Origin: Erysipelotrichaceae bacterium
GTDB taxonomy: Bacteria > Bacillota_I > Bacilli_A > ML615J-28 > CAG-313
Reading direction: 5' to 3'
NCBI GenBank assembly: GCA_015059015.1
Contig: SVBG01000008.1
Location: 62,001-126,000, forward strand
DNA length: 64,000 bases
A program made the translations under genes and the position numbers. Position 1 is the first letter of the stretch; each line of letters opens with the position of its first letter. Of this stretch, positions 26,007 to 35,315 are shown piece after piece. The notes below the pieces were generated by a model that ran no database searches, was not told where the DNA came from, and saw only the letters and a list, made by a program, of their open reading frames with translations.

Positions 26007-26975
26007 ATGGCAAAGGTAAATAAAATAGCAATTTTAACATCAGGTGGTGATGCTCCAGGGATGAATGCAGCAATTCGTGCAGTTGTACGTTCTGCTTTAT
26101 CACATGGGTTAGAGGTATATGCTGTATACGAAGGATATGCTGGATTAATTGAAAACAATATCCATAAGATGGATCGTTCATCAGTTTCAAATATTATTAA
26201 TCGCGGTGGTACAATTTTAGGAACTGCTAGACTTCCTGAATTTGCAGATGATGAAGTAGCAATGAAAGGTGTTGAAAACCTAAAAAAACTTGGTATTGAT
26301 TGTTTAGTTGCGATTGGTGGCGATGGTACTTATCGTGGTGTTTTAAAACTTCATAATTTTGGAATTAACTGTATCGGTATTCCTGGTACAATTGATAATG
26401 ATATTGCATCTACTGAATTTACAATTGGTTTTGATACTGCTGTTAATACTGCTGTTGATGCAATTGATAAACTACGTGATACTTGTAACTCGCATCATAG
26501 ATGTTCTGTTATTGAAGTTATGGGACGTTATTGTGGAGATATTGCTTATGCTGCTGGTGTTGCTAGTGGAGCTGATTTAATTATTACTTCTGAAACTGGT
26601 TATGATGAAGAAGAAGTAATGAAGTTTATTGAAAAAGCTCAAGAAGAAAATAAACATCGTTTATTAATTGTTATTACTGAAAAAGTTACTAATGTTGCTG
26701 CTCTTGCTAATCGTATTAAAACTGAAACAGGTTTTGATTCTCGTGCAACAATTCTTGGACATATCCAAAGAGGTGGTAACCCATCACCATTTGATAGAGT
26801 GCTTGCTACTCGTTTAGGTGATGCTGCAGTTGATAAACTAATGGAAGGCGAATCTGGAGTTTGTATTGGAGTATTCAATAACGAAATCGTTTGTACACCT
26901 ATTCCAGAAGCATTAGAAATGAAAAAGAATATTTTCAGAAAATACGCTATTGATACAAACAATAGTGTAAGATAA
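26007..26975 (+). CDS. pfkA: ATP-dependent 6-phosphofructokinase
   Basis: Commits fructose-6-phosphate to glycolysis. The 322-residue sequence has ILTSGGDAPGMNAAIRAVVRSAL, GGDGTYRG (ATP site), PGTIDNDI with catalytic D130, RCSVIEVMGRYCGDIA and GHIQRGGNPSPFDR. The GGDGTxxG form fits the ATP-using and not the PPi-using group. It has its own promoter and terminator directly after glgP. This position puts the entry of glycogen-derived hexose phosphate into glycolysis next to the glycogen genes. Confidence 0.97.
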   Translation: MAKVNKIAILTSGGDAPGMNAAIRAVVRSALSHGLEVYAVYEGYAGLIENNIHKMDRSSVSNIINRGGTILGTARLPEFADDEVAMKGVENLKKLGIDCLVAIGGDGTYRGVLKLHNFGINCIGIPGTIDNDIASTEFTIGFDTAVNTAVDAIDKLRDTCNSHHRCSVIEVMGRYCGDIAYAAGVASGADLIITSETGYDEEEVMKFIEKAQEENKHRLLIVITEKVTNVAALANRIKTETGFDSRATILGHIQRGGNPSPFDRVLATRLGDAAVDKLMEGESGVCIGVFNNEIVCTPIPEALEMKKNIFRKYAIDTNNSVR

Positions 26976-26997
26976 TTATATATATTGAATTAAAATA

Positions 26998-27029
26998 GAC
27001 TAAAAGATGAATTTCTTTTAGTCTTTTTT
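26998..27029 (+). terminator. Intrinsic terminator of pfkA
   Basis: GACTAAAAGA (26998-27007) pairs with TCTTTTAGTC (27014-27023), followed by six T residues. Confidence 0.9.
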
Positions 27030-27087
27030 CGTGTCATTTTTCATATAATATAAGTTATACTTTTACATACGGGTAAAGAGGTGTAAA

Positions 27088-29022
27088 ATGAAAAAAGTAA
27101 TTTATGTGATGATATTTGTTTTAATTATTTGTTTATATAAGATTGATGTTTCTGCAAATTCTAAAATAGATTTGTGTGTTGTATATGAAAAAGAATCATA
27201 TGAAAAAGGTGATGTTGTAAAGGTGTCTTTTGATTTACCGAAGTTTTCTAACCTTTTTGAAGTAATTATTAGAGTTAATTATAACGAATTTGTTATTAAA
27301 CCAATAATATACAATAATGAATATTTTAAGTTGAATAATCATTCTATCTTTGATGAATTTGTTGTTAATAAAAAAATAAATGAAAATACTCTTTATGCTG
27401 AACTTATGAAGAGTGATGCAAGTGATGGGTATTATTCTAGTTATAAGAATAATTTATGTATTTTAGAGTTTAATGCCCTTTCTCATATTGATAATATTAA
27501 AGATTATTTTAATAGTGATAATATTCAAGTATTTTTGTTTGATATAAATCATTCGTTAATTGATTATGATATAAAACAAATTAAATTACTTGATGCAGGG
27601 TTTAATCATACTAGTTATGATGTGGAAGTTTATGGGGAAGAAGTATTGCTTGATGATATATTTTATGTAAATAATAGAAATAGTGATGAATTTATTATAT
27701 TAGAGGAAAAGAAAATTGATTATAGCACGTTAGGTAGTCAAATTCTTCAACTTGGTGTATTTGATAAAGTTACTGGAAAGTATTTGACTTACAGTACGAT
27801 TATTAATGTTTTAGATAAGGAATCTCCCATTATAGAAAGTGAAGATCATTTTTATATTAATGATGAAATAATAGATAGTATTAATTTTGTAGATTATATT
27901 AATGTAAGTGATAATTATGATCAAAATGTGAGTATATTAGTTAATTATTATAATAAGGAATATGAAAGTATTAGCTCATATAATGATGCGTTAATGTATT
28001 TAAAAAATAATTTAATGATTTATATTGGTTTTGTGGCGGTTGATGGATCAATGAATAAAAGTGATGAGAAAATAGTGATGTTTGATTTGGTTGATACTGT
28101 AAGTCCTATCATAAATGTAAGTGATATTAATGTTATTGATACAACTCTTGATTCTTTTGATGTTTTAGAATATATTAGTGTTACTGACAATTTAGATAAA
28201 AGTCCTAATGTGATATTAACTTTTTATAATGCTAGTTTAGAACTAGTGGATAATTATAAAGATTATTTAACTATTAATGAATGTTGTTATATGGATGTGT
28301 ATGGAGTAGATAGTTTTAATAATATTAGTGATAAAAAAAGAGTAAAGATTAGCTTAATTGATACGACACCTCCTAAGTTGGAATATGTTGAAGAATCTTT
28401 TGTTAATGATTATGAAGTTAATAATTTTGATTTTAATAATTTAATTAAAGTTATTGATAACGATGAAAGAAAATGTAGTATTAGTTGTGATTATATAGTA
28501 GATGATGTAGTAATTGGAGATGTAGGTGAATTTAGGAGTTATTTAGTCCAAGGTAAAAAGTGTTATATAAAATATTATGTTTATGATTATAGTTTAAATT
28601 ATAATAGTTGTATTATTAAGGTAATGGTTAAAGATACACTTGCACCTGTGATTAGTGTTAATGTTGAAAATGATGGAATTTATAAAAGTTTAGATGAAAT
28701 AATTTATGAAATAGTGGATAATATAAGTAGTAATTTAAATATAACAATATTACTTGATGGAGAAGTTTATAATGGTGGAAAAGTAGAAGAAGGAAGCCAT
28801 ATATTATTAGTAGAAGCAATGGATGAATCTGGTAACAAAATAACTGAAGAATATAGTTTTGTTGTTAGTAATAAAAGTTTTGTGGGTAATTTAATTGATG
28901 GAAATATTAAATTACATAGTAGTATAATTATTATTGTTATAATTATTTTATCAATTGTAATTGTGCTTTTAAAATATCGTTTTAACTGTCGATTAAAGAC
29001 TATTAATAAAGAAAGTGAGTAA
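27088..29022 (+). CDS. Large membrane-anchored surface protein with four Ig-like repeats
   Basis: A 644-residue protein of unknown function. A signal peptide covers about 1-24 (VIYVMIFVLIICLYKIDVSA). Residues about 28-170 look like a cohesin-type beta domain (YEKGDVVKVSFDLPKFSNLFEV). Four repeats of about 90 residues begin with a D-x-x-x-P motif: DKESPII at 243, DTVSPII at 336, DTTPPKL at 425 and DTLAPVI at 516. They resemble bacterial Ig-like/HYR-type modules. The C terminus has a membrane helix (about 610-632) and a short basic tail, so the protein stays in the membrane with its domains outside. There is no LPXTG motif. It lies next to another surface lipoprotein gene, and a role in adhesion or envelope structure is inferred. 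Confidence 0.72.
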   Translation: MKKVIYVMIFVLIICLYKIDVSANSKIDLCVVYEKESYEKGDVVKVSFDLPKFSNLFEVIIRVNYNEFVIKPIIYNNEYFKLNNHSIFDEFVVNKKINENTLYAELMKSDASDGYYSSYKNNLCILEFNALSHIDNIKDYFNSDNIQVFLFDINHSLIDYDIKQIKLLDAGFNHTSYDVEVYGEEVLLDDIFYVNNRNSDEFIILEEKKIDYSTLGSQILQLGVFDKVTGKYLTYSTIINVLDKESPIIESEDHFYINDEIIDSINFVDYINVSDNYDQNVSILVNYYNKEYESISSYNDALMYLKNNLMIYIGFVAVDGSMNKSDEKIVMFDLVDTVSPIINVSDINVIDTTLDSFDVLEYISVTDNLDKSPNVILTFYNASLELVDNYKDYLTINECCYMDVYGVDSFNNISDKKRVKISLIDTTPPKLEYVEESFVNDYEVNNFDFNNLIKVIDNDERKCSISCDYIVDDVVIGDVGEFRSYLVQGKKCYIKYYVYDYSLNYNSCIIKVMVKDTLAPVISVNVENDGIYKSLDEIIYEIVDNISSNLNITILLDGEVYNGGKVEEGSHILLVEAMDESGNKITEEYSFVVSNKSFVGNLIDGNIKLHSSIIIIVIIILSIVIVLLKYRFNCRLKTINKESE

Positions 29023-29063
29023 AATTAAATATTATTAAAATTAAACCATTACTATATTATTTA

Positions 29064-29072
29064 TGATATAAT
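29064..29072 (+). promoter_or_regulatory. Extended -10 promoter of the lipoprotein gene at 29093
   Basis: TGATATAAT, a consensus extended -10. No good -35 box lies 17 bp upstream. It is 20 bases before the start codon, so the leader is very short. Confidence 0.5.
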
Positions 29073-29092
29073 AGTAAAAAAGAGGTGAAATT

Positions 29093-31411
29093 GTGAGAAG
29101 AATAGCTGTTATATTTGTTGTGTTTTTTATGCTTTTTTTAGTTGTTGGATGTCGTAATAAAGGATGCGGTAAAAATACAGGTGTAAAAGAATATGATTTA
29201 ACTAATATTTCATTTAGTGATGTAAATGTTATTTATGATGGAGAAGAACATAGTGTTTTATTAGATGGTGATTTACCTGAAGGATTAGAGGTTGAATATC
29301 AAAATAATAAATTAACTAATGTGGGTTCTACTTCTGCCACTGCTACAATTAAAGAAAAAGAAACACAAGAAGTTTTAAAAGTTTTAACTGCTACAATTAC
29401 TATTAGTAAAAGAAGAGTTGTAATAAAGGTTAATGATCTTTATTATAAGTCAAATGAATTAGTTACAAAAGATGAATACCAAATAATAGAAGGTAGTATT
29501 CTAGATAGCGATTATAGTAAATTAAATTTATATGTAGATTTTATGGTAGGATTTACAGACCGTTTTGCAATTACATACTATGGTGCAGCTTTTTTAAAAT
29601 ATGATCCAAATCCAAATTATGATATTATTTCATATAATGGTAATGTTACATTCCATAATCTAATTCCTTCTTTTAGCGACTTGATTGCTTTTAATGAAAA
29701 ATCATATGATGAAGATTATTGGAAACAAGAAATTGTATCTAATTTTGAAAGCTATGAACAGATAATTTCACGTGTAAATGAATATGATATTAATAATCCT
29801 GCGTATATTGCTCCTTGGATTCTTGATGGGATTGATGAACATGATGTTACTAATGAAGAACGTGTTACATATGGGCGTTATTATGAAGAACATTTGTTCA
29901 TTACTAAAGATATTTATAACCAATATAATTTTTATTCTAATTTAAAAAAAGAATATGATAATATTAAAGATTGGGTTGATGTGTTGTCTAACAATCCTGA
30001 TTATGATGTGTGGGATTGGATAGAATATCGATTTGATTATACTGAAAGTGATGTTGTTGAAAATTATGAATATGGTGATTTAGATGTATTAGATAAAAAT
30101 TCAGATAGACATAGATATATTGAAATTGATGAATTTCAAAGTGCACTTGACTATTTATTGTATTGTTGTTGTGATATAACTTATGATGAGCTTGTAAAGA
30201 TTTTAAAAACAAAAAAAGATTATGATGAAATTTATTTTGCACTAAAAAAGACATGTAAAATTGTTGAAGATGAATATGGTAATTTGGTTAATAATGCAAT
30301 AGAGTTTCAAAAATACTATTATGATGGATCATTGTGTTATTTAATTTCTAAAGATACAGAATTATATAAAGAAATTTGTGAATTAGATTTAGATTATTAT
30401 AATAGTGTGACTGAAAACTATAATTATTTTAAAGCATTGTTTGAATTGAGAAATATGCATAGTAATGAATTAGTAAGCTTTGAAGAATATATAGAAAAAA
30501 CACTTCTTGGTTATGGGGGTCTTGCAACTGATTATCCAAATAAACCAATTCTTACTTCTACAAATGATAAAGGCAATATAGTTGAATTATATTTAAGTTA
30601 TTCAAGTACAACATTTAAATTGATTGAAAAAGATAAGAATGGTATTATTATTAATAGTTTAGATTTAGATTATCAAACAACTATATTACTTTTGCAATAT
30701 AGAACTCCTAATAGTGGTGAATTGGAATATACATTTGATAGTTACCGTATGTCAGTAAGTAATAGTAATAATTATGATGATCAATTAGTACCAAATTATT
30801 CTATTTATATAGAAAAAGATGAATTAGGAAATGGGACTAAAATAATAGTGTCTTATACAATGAAAGATCGTACAATTGATTATACGTATTTTCCAAAATA
30901 TATTTCTAAAGATAAAATGGATGAATATTTAGAAAGAAACAAAAAGTTAGTTGAAAATGGTACAACAACATCAAGTGGTGAGCCTATAATTGATATTAAA
31001 ACTAATAATCAGTTATTCACAGAATTTTGTAAAACTGATAACTCATATTATAAATTAGTGCCTTCTATGATTAATAAAAATGGTAATGAAATTAAAAATC
31101 CAGATAATAAATTTGGTTTTGACTATTATGAATTAAATATGTATCATCAAAATATGTCAATTGTCGTACGTGATTGTCTGTATAAATGCTTGTATGAATA
31201 TTCTGGATATACAAAAGAAGATTTAAATGCGGATAATATCATGTTTAATTATAAAAATGATATATATAAGCCAGTTTATAGTGTTGCTGTAGAATATGAA
31301 CTGGTAAATGGTGTGTTATATATGAGTATTCCAAAAAATTCGATTTCTATTGATGAAATTTGTTCGCTTTATAAGATTGTGCTATTACCATATATTTCAA
31401 CAAAAGAATAA
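29093..31411 (+). CDS. Large lipoprotein with an MBG-like domain, function unknown
   Basis: A 772-residue protein starting at GTG, with GAGGTGA just upstream. The signal peptide ends in the lipobox LVVGC near residue 20. Residues about 40-105 (VNVIYDGEEHSVLLDGDLPEG, NVGSTSATATI) form an MBG-type beta repeat, known from bacterial surface proteins. The remaining ~650 residues are rich in Asp, Asn, Tyr and Glu, with no family recognised. Two CC pairs (YCCCDITYDE region) lie near residue 360. It is probably displayed on the outer face of the membrane. It follows the Ig-like surface protein by 70 bases but has its own -10 element. Confidence 0.7.
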   Translation: MRRIAVIFVVFFMLFLVVGCRNKGCGKNTGVKEYDLTNISFSDVNVIYDGEEHSVLLDGDLPEGLEVEYQNNKLTNVGSTSATATIKEKETQEVLKVLTATITISKRRVVIKVNDLYYKSNELVTKDEYQIIEGSILDSDYSKLNLYVDFMVGFTDRFAITYYGAAFLKYDPNPNYDIISYNGNVTFHNLIPSFSDLIAFNEKSYDEDYWKQEIVSNFESYEQIISRVNEYDINNPAYIAPWILDGIDEHDVTNEERVTYGRYYEEHLFITKDIYNQYNFYSNLKKEYDNIKDWVDVLSNNPDYDVWDWIEYRFDYTESDVVENYEYGDLDVLDKNSDRHRYIEIDEFQSALDYLLYCCCDITYDELVKILKTKKDYDEIYFALKKTCKIVEDEYGNLVNNAIEFQKYYYDGSLCYLISKDTELYKEICELDLDYYNSVTENYNYFKALFELRNMHSNELVSFEEYIEKTLLGYGGLATDYPNKPILTSTNDKGNIVELYLSYSSTTFKLIEKDKNGIIINSLDLDYQTTILLLQYRTPNSGELEYTFDSYRMSVSNSNNYDDQLVPNYSIYIEKDELGNGTKIIVSYTMKDRTIDYTYFPKYISKDKMDEYLERNKKLVENGTTTSSGEPIIDIKTNNQLFTEFCKTDNSYYKLVPSMINKNGNEIKNPDNKFGFDYYELNMYHQNMSIVVRDCLYKCLYEYSGYTKEDLNADNIMFNYKNDIYKPVYSVAVEYELVNGVLYMSIPKNSISIDEICSLYKIVLLPYISTKE

Positions 31412-31421
31412 TAAAAAATAT

Positions 31422-31443
31422 AGGAAGCAAATGCTTCCTTTTT
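31422..31443 (+). terminator. Intrinsic terminator after the surface-protein pair
   Basis: AGGAAGC, loop AAAT, GCTTCCT (31433-31439), then T residues. Confidence 0.8.
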
Positions 31444-31492
31444 ATATAGATGTGAAATTTTAATTATTGTTTGTTTCTACTTATCAATTTGC

Positions 31493-31521
31493 TTTAAAAT
31501 AATTGGTATAAGTGGTATAAT
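31493..31521 (+). promoter_or_regulatory. Promoter of metG
   Basis: TTTAAA (31493-31498), 17-bp spacer, TATAAT (31516-31521) with extended TGG. No T-box leader is present between it and the start. Confidence 0.6.
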
Positions 31522-31555
31522 ATATCTACGTATAATTAGAAAAAGAGGTAATAAT

Positions 31556-33493
31556 ATGTGTAGAAAATGTTATGTAACAACTCCAATTTATTATGCAAGT
31601 GGAACACCACAACTTGGAAATAGTTATTCAACTGTTGCTTGTGATGTATTTGCTAGATTTAATAGACTTATGAACCGTGATACATTCTATTTAACAGGTA
31701 TGGATGAACATGGTCAAAAAATAGAAGAAGTTGCAGCTAAAGCAAAAATGGATCCTCAATCTTTTACTGATAAGATTGCAGAAGGGACTAAAGAGGTTTG
31801 GAAAAATTTAAATATTTCATATGATTATTTTATTCGTACAACTGATGATAATCATGTAAAAGCAGTTCAAATGATTTTTGAAAAATTACTTGCTAATAAA
31901 GATATTTATTTAGGTTCATATACAGGTAATTATTGTGTATCTTGTGAAACTTTCTTTACTAAGAGTCAGCTTGCTGAAGGGGATACTTGTCCAGATTGTG
32001 GTAAAGAAACTAAACTTGTATCTGAAGAAAGTTATTTCTTAAATTTAAAGAAGTATTCGGATCGTTTATTAAAATATATTGCAGATAATCCTAATTTTAT
32101 TGTTCCTGAAACAAGAAAAAATGAAGTTGTTTCATTTATTGAATCTGGGTTAGAGGATTTATGTGTTAGTAGAACAACGTTTAAATGGGGTGTACCTGTT
32201 GTTTCTAATCCTAAGCATGTTGTATATGTTTGGATTGATGCTCTTGCAAACTATATTACAGCACTTGGATATGGATCAGATAATGATGCTAATTTTAAAA
32301 AGTATTGGTTAGAAAATAATAATATTTACCATGTTATAGGTAAAGATATTTTAAGATTCCATGCTATATATTGGCCGATTATGTTAATGGCTTTAGATAT
32401 TCCAATTAATTTTCAACTTATTGTTCATGGTTGGATTTTAAATCGTGATGGCAAAATGAGTAAATCTCGTGGTAATGCTGTATATCCTGAGGATTTATAT
32501 AGTCGTTATGGAAGTGACTGTGTTCGTTATTATTTAGCTAAAGAAATGCCACTAGGTAATGATGGACTATTTAGTTATGATCGTTTTATGGAACGTTATA
32601 ATACTGATCTTGCTAATGATTTAGGAAATCTTGTTAGTCGTACTGTAAGTATGATTGAAAAGTATTTTAATGGTGTAATTCCTAGTAGTTACAAAAATAC
32701 TGAATTTGATGCATCCTTACAAGAATGCGCAAATCGTGCAATTACTACAACAATTTCTGAATTTGAAAAATTCGAACTTCAAAATGCTATGAATGCCACA
32801 TGGGAATTAATTAATCGTGCTAATAAGTATGTTGATGAAACTGCTCCTTGGACTTTAGCAAAAGATCCTGCAAACAAGGATTTACTTGCATCTGTAATGT
32901 ATCATTTAGCTGAAAGTATTCGTGTTGCTGCTAATTTAGTTGCTCCTTATTTAGTAGAAACTGCACCTAAGATTTTAGAACAATTAGGTATAAAAGAAGA
33001 ATTATGTCTTGAAAATCTTAAATTTGGGGCTAATTTAGGCGGTATTAAGGTTTGCAAAGGTGAGGCATTATTTAAACGTTTAGATATAAAAGCTGAACTT
33101 AAATTTTATGAAGAAAAACAAAAAGCTGCTTTAGAAGCTTTAAATAAGGCTAAAAAAGAGGAACCTAAGAAAGAACTAATTACAATTGATGATTTTGCTA
33201 AGGTAGAACTTAAAGTAGGAGAAATCTTAGAATCTAAACGTCATGAAAATGCTGAAAAGTTACTTGTTTCTAAAATTAAGATTGGTGATGAAGTAAGACA
33301 AATTGTTTCAGGTATTGCAAAACATTATGATCCTGCAACACTTGTTGGTAGAAAAGTTATTGTTGTTACTAATCTTCAACCTGTTAAAATTAGAGGTGTT
33401 GAATCTAATGGTATGGTTTTATGTGCTGCTGATGGCGACAAGTTAGAACTTATTGAAATTAAAGAAGCTGAAAGCGGAAGTATTGTTCGCTAA
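31556..33493 (+). CDS. metG: Methionyl-tRNA synthetase with altered HIGH motif
   Basis: Charges tRNA-Met with methionine. The 645-residue protein has the class I catalytic fold, a zinc knuckle with C127, C130, C145 and C148 (Bacillus MetRS lacks these cysteines), and the KMSKS loop at 300-304. A C-terminal EMAP/Trbp111-like tRNA-binding domain follows (about 535-645, ITIDDFAKVELKVGEI). Odd point: the HIGH signature reads QLGN at residues 19-22, in YYASGTPQLGNSYST, so both histidines are replaced. HxGN forms are common in class I enzymes, but Gln at the first position is unusual. All other motifs are intact and no second metG is seen, so it is probably active. Confidence 0.95.
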   Translation: MCRKCYVTTPIYYASGTPQLGNSYSTVACDVFARFNRLMNRDTFYLTGMDEHGQKIEEVAAKAKMDPQSFTDKIAEGTKEVWKNLNISYDYFIRTTDDNHVKAVQMIFEKLLANKDIYLGSYTGNYCVSCETFFTKSQLAEGDTCPDCGKETKLVSEESYFLNLKKYSDRLLKYIADNPNFIVPETRKNEVVSFIESGLEDLCVSRTTFKWGVPVVSNPKHVVYVWIDALANYITALGYGSDNDANFKKYWLENNNIYHVIGKDILRFHAIYWPIMLMALDIPINFQLIVHGWILNRDGKMSKSRGNAVYPEDLYSRYGSDCVRYYLAKEMPLGNDGLFSYDRFMERYNTDLANDLGNLVSRTVSMIEKYFNGVIPSSYKNTEFDASLQECANRAITTTISEFEKFELQNAMNATWELINRANKYVDETAPWTLAKDPANKDLLASVMYHLAESIRVAANLVAPYLVETAPKILEQLGIKEELCLENLKFGANLGGIKVCKGEALFKRLDIKAELKFYEEKQKAALEALNKAKKEEPKKELITIDDFAKVELKVGEILESKRHENAEKLLVSKIKIGDEVRQIVSGIAKHYDPATLVGRKVIVVTNLQPVKIRGVESNGMVLCAADGDKLELIEIKEAESGSIVR

Positions 33494-33512
33494 ATAAAAT
33501 AAAGGATTTAAT

Positions 33513-34679
33513 ATGGGTCAAAATATTAATAAAGATATTAAAAATGAAATTCATTTTAAAGAATTATCACAGGCTGAAAAAGAAAAAGTACAATTAAAAA
33601 AGAAAATAAAGGCCTATATTGGTGTTATTTTAGGAACTATTATTTATAGTATTGGTGTTGTATGGATTCTTCGTCTTGGTGGATTTTTCTCTGGTGGAGC
33701 AACAGGTGCTTCACAATTAATTGTTGGGCTTTTTGAAAAATTTAATCCTGGTGCTGATATTACAAAATTTATGTCTAATAACTTAGGGACGTTTATTTTG
33801 CTGATTAATATACCTTTGTTTTTGCTTGGATGGCGTGGTGTTAGTAAACATTTTGTTATTTTAACTGCAGTATCAATTATTTTACAAACTGTTATTATGA
33901 ACCTTTTATCAATGTATACAATTAGTCCGTTTGTACTTTTAGTTCAAGATGGTGCTATTCAAGGTCTTGTTAATGGTTATAATGAAACGACATTAGAAAC
34001 CTATGGTGTTACAAGGGAAATTATGGAGTTTTTAAAAGTTGATAGTACTGATTTAATTGATATTATTAGAAGTGGAAGTTTTAATATTTATAAAAATGAT
34101 TTAGCATATGAGGCACAAAGTTTCTTTAGTGCTCATATGTCAACTGGAACAAGATTGTTACTTGCAGTTATTGGTGGATTTGTATGTGGGCTTGGTGCTG
34201 CTATATGTTTAAAAGCAGGTGGCTCTACTGGTGGTATGGATATTGTTGCGAACTATTTACAAGTTAAAAAACAACTACCATTTACAAAAATTCAAAGTAC
34301 TGTAGATACAGTTATTATTTTATCATCAGTTATTGTTAGTGTGGAAAATGTATTATTTACGCTTGTTAGACTTGTTGTTTATATGACAACAATTGATAGA
34401 GTATATAAAACATATAAAACTAATCGTATTGAAATTGTAACTTCTAAACCAGAAGAGTTACGTGTAGCACTTCTTACATATCTTGGGCATGGTCTTACAA
34501 TTTATCAATGTGTAGGTGGTTTTACTAATAGCCAAAAAGCTACAATTGTTGTATATGCATCTAGTTTTGAAACTCCTTTATATGTAGAAGCAGTAAAAGA
34601 AGTTGATCCGAAAGCATTTATTTCTGTTACAAAAACGTTGATGATTAAAGGAAATTATGTTCAAAAAACTATTAATTAG
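33513..34679 (+). CDS. yitT: YitT-family (DUF161/DUF2179) membrane protein
   Basis: A 388-residue membrane protein of a widespread Firmicutes family with unknown transport or sensing role. The N-terminal membrane part has the signature IYSIGVVWILRLGGFFSGGATGASQLI, with later helices including GGFVCGLGAAICLKAGGSTGGMD. The C-terminal DUF2179 soluble domain is at about 300-388 (RIEIVTSKPEELRVALL, GLTIYQCVGGFTN, DPKAFISV). It is about 90 residues longer than typical members because of an insertion at about 140-210 (NGYNETTLETYGVTREIM). It follows metG by 19 bases and ends in a terminator. Confidence 0.88.
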   Translation: MGQNINKDIKNEIHFKELSQAEKEKVQLKKKIKAYIGVILGTIIYSIGVVWILRLGGFFSGGATGASQLIVGLFEKFNPGADITKFMSNNLGTFILLINIPLFLLGWRGVSKHFVILTAVSIILQTVIMNLLSMYTISPFVLLVQDGAIQGLVNGYNETTLETYGVTREIMEFLKVDSTDLIDIIRSGSFNIYKNDLAYEAQSFFSAHMSTGTRLLLAVIGGFVCGLGAAICLKAGGSTGGMDIVANYLQVKKQLPFTKIQSTVDTVIILSSVIVSVENVLFTLVRLVVYMTTIDRVYKTYKTNRIEIVTSKPEELRVALLTYLGHGLTIYQCVGGFTNSQKATIVVYASSFETPLYVEAVKEVDPKAFISVTKTLMIKGNYVQKTIN

Positions 34680-34683
34680 GATT

Positions 34684-34713
34684 AAAGTAGTCTCTATTTT
34701 GGGACTACTTTTT
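34684..34713 (+). terminator. Intrinsic terminator of metG-yitT
   Basis: AAAGTAGTCTC (34684-34694) pairs with GGGACTACTTT (34701-34711, one wobble pair), then a T tract. Confidence 0.85.
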
Positions 34714-34738
34714 ATTGTAAAATAATAGTGCCATTTCT

Positions 34739-34767
34739 TTGACTTTTCTTTTATATAAGAGTATAAT
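34739..34767 (+). promoter_or_regulatory. Promoter of rplM-rpsI
   Basis: TTGACT (34739-34744), 17-bp spacer, TATAAT (34762-34767). The leader from about 34774 to the start is 80 bases. Confidence 0.85.
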
Positions 34768-34777
34768 ATATACGATA

Positions 34778-34830
34778 CATTAGTCGATGAGACTTTAAAT
34801 CCCACAAAATGCCCTTCAAATGAAGAAAAT
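34778..34830 (+). promoter_or_regulatory. Probable ribosomal protein L13 mRNA leader
   Basis: The leader carries the conserved-looking pieces CGATGAGACTTTAAATCCC and ATGCCCTTC, the latter in a small hairpin (CTTC-AAAT-GAAG, 34814-34825). Its position before rplM and its length fit the L13 leader class of Firmicutes, in which L13 represses its own mRNA. The assignment is by position and recalled motif, without a covariance search. Confidence 0.62.
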
Positions 34831-34854
34831 TAATTTTTATGGAGGAATAAAACA

Positions 34855-35301
34855 ATGCGTTCTACATTTATGAACACAACAGAACAAGCTAGAGCAGATC
34901 GTAAATGGTATGTTATCGATGCGACTGATTTAGTTTTAGGCCGTTTATCTACAGCGGTTGCAACAGTATTAAGAGGAAAACACAAACCAACATTTACTCC
35001 GCATATTGATGGTGGCGATTATGTTATCGTTATTAATGCTGAAAAAGTTGCTTTAACAGGCAATAAATTACAAGACAAAAAATATTATCGTCATAGCCAC
35101 TACGCTGGTGGTTTAAAACAAAGAACTGCTCAAGAAACACTTGATCAATATCCTGAAAAAGTTATTGAATTTGCAGTTAAAGGAATGTTACCAAAAGGTA
35201 AATTAGGTGCAGATATGTACCGTCGTCTTTATGTGTATGCTGGTCCTAATCATGAACAAGCTGCTCAAAAGCCTGAAGCATTCCCATTAGAAGTAAAGTA
35301 G
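34855..35301 (+). CDS. rplM: 50S ribosomal protein L13
   Basis: An early 50S assembly protein of 148 residues. Signatures: [33 protein letters not shown] at the N terminus (positions 18-50), [15 protein letters not shown] and the [14 protein letters not shown] end. It is followed 14 bases later by rpsI, the conserved rplM-rpsI pair. The ribosome site is TGGAGGAAT. Confidence 0.98.
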   Translation: MRSTFMNTTEQARADRKWYVIDATDLVLGRLSTAVATVLRGKHKPTFTPHIDGGDYVIVINAEKVALTGNKLQDKKYYRHSHYAGGLKQRTAQETLDQYPEKVIEFAVKGMLPKGKLGADMYRRLYVYAGPNHEQAAQKPEAFPLEVK

Positions 35302-35315
35302 GAGGAGAGTAGAAC

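Noticed and set aside
29988-30254. Minus-strand 88-codon His/Asn-rich frame
   Set aside because: Shadow of the Asp/Tyr-rich lipoprotein, with no start signals.
31440-31555. T-box or SAM riboswitch before metG
   Set aside because: The leader from the promoter to the start is only about 28 bases and lacks the T-box sequence and any specifier stem.
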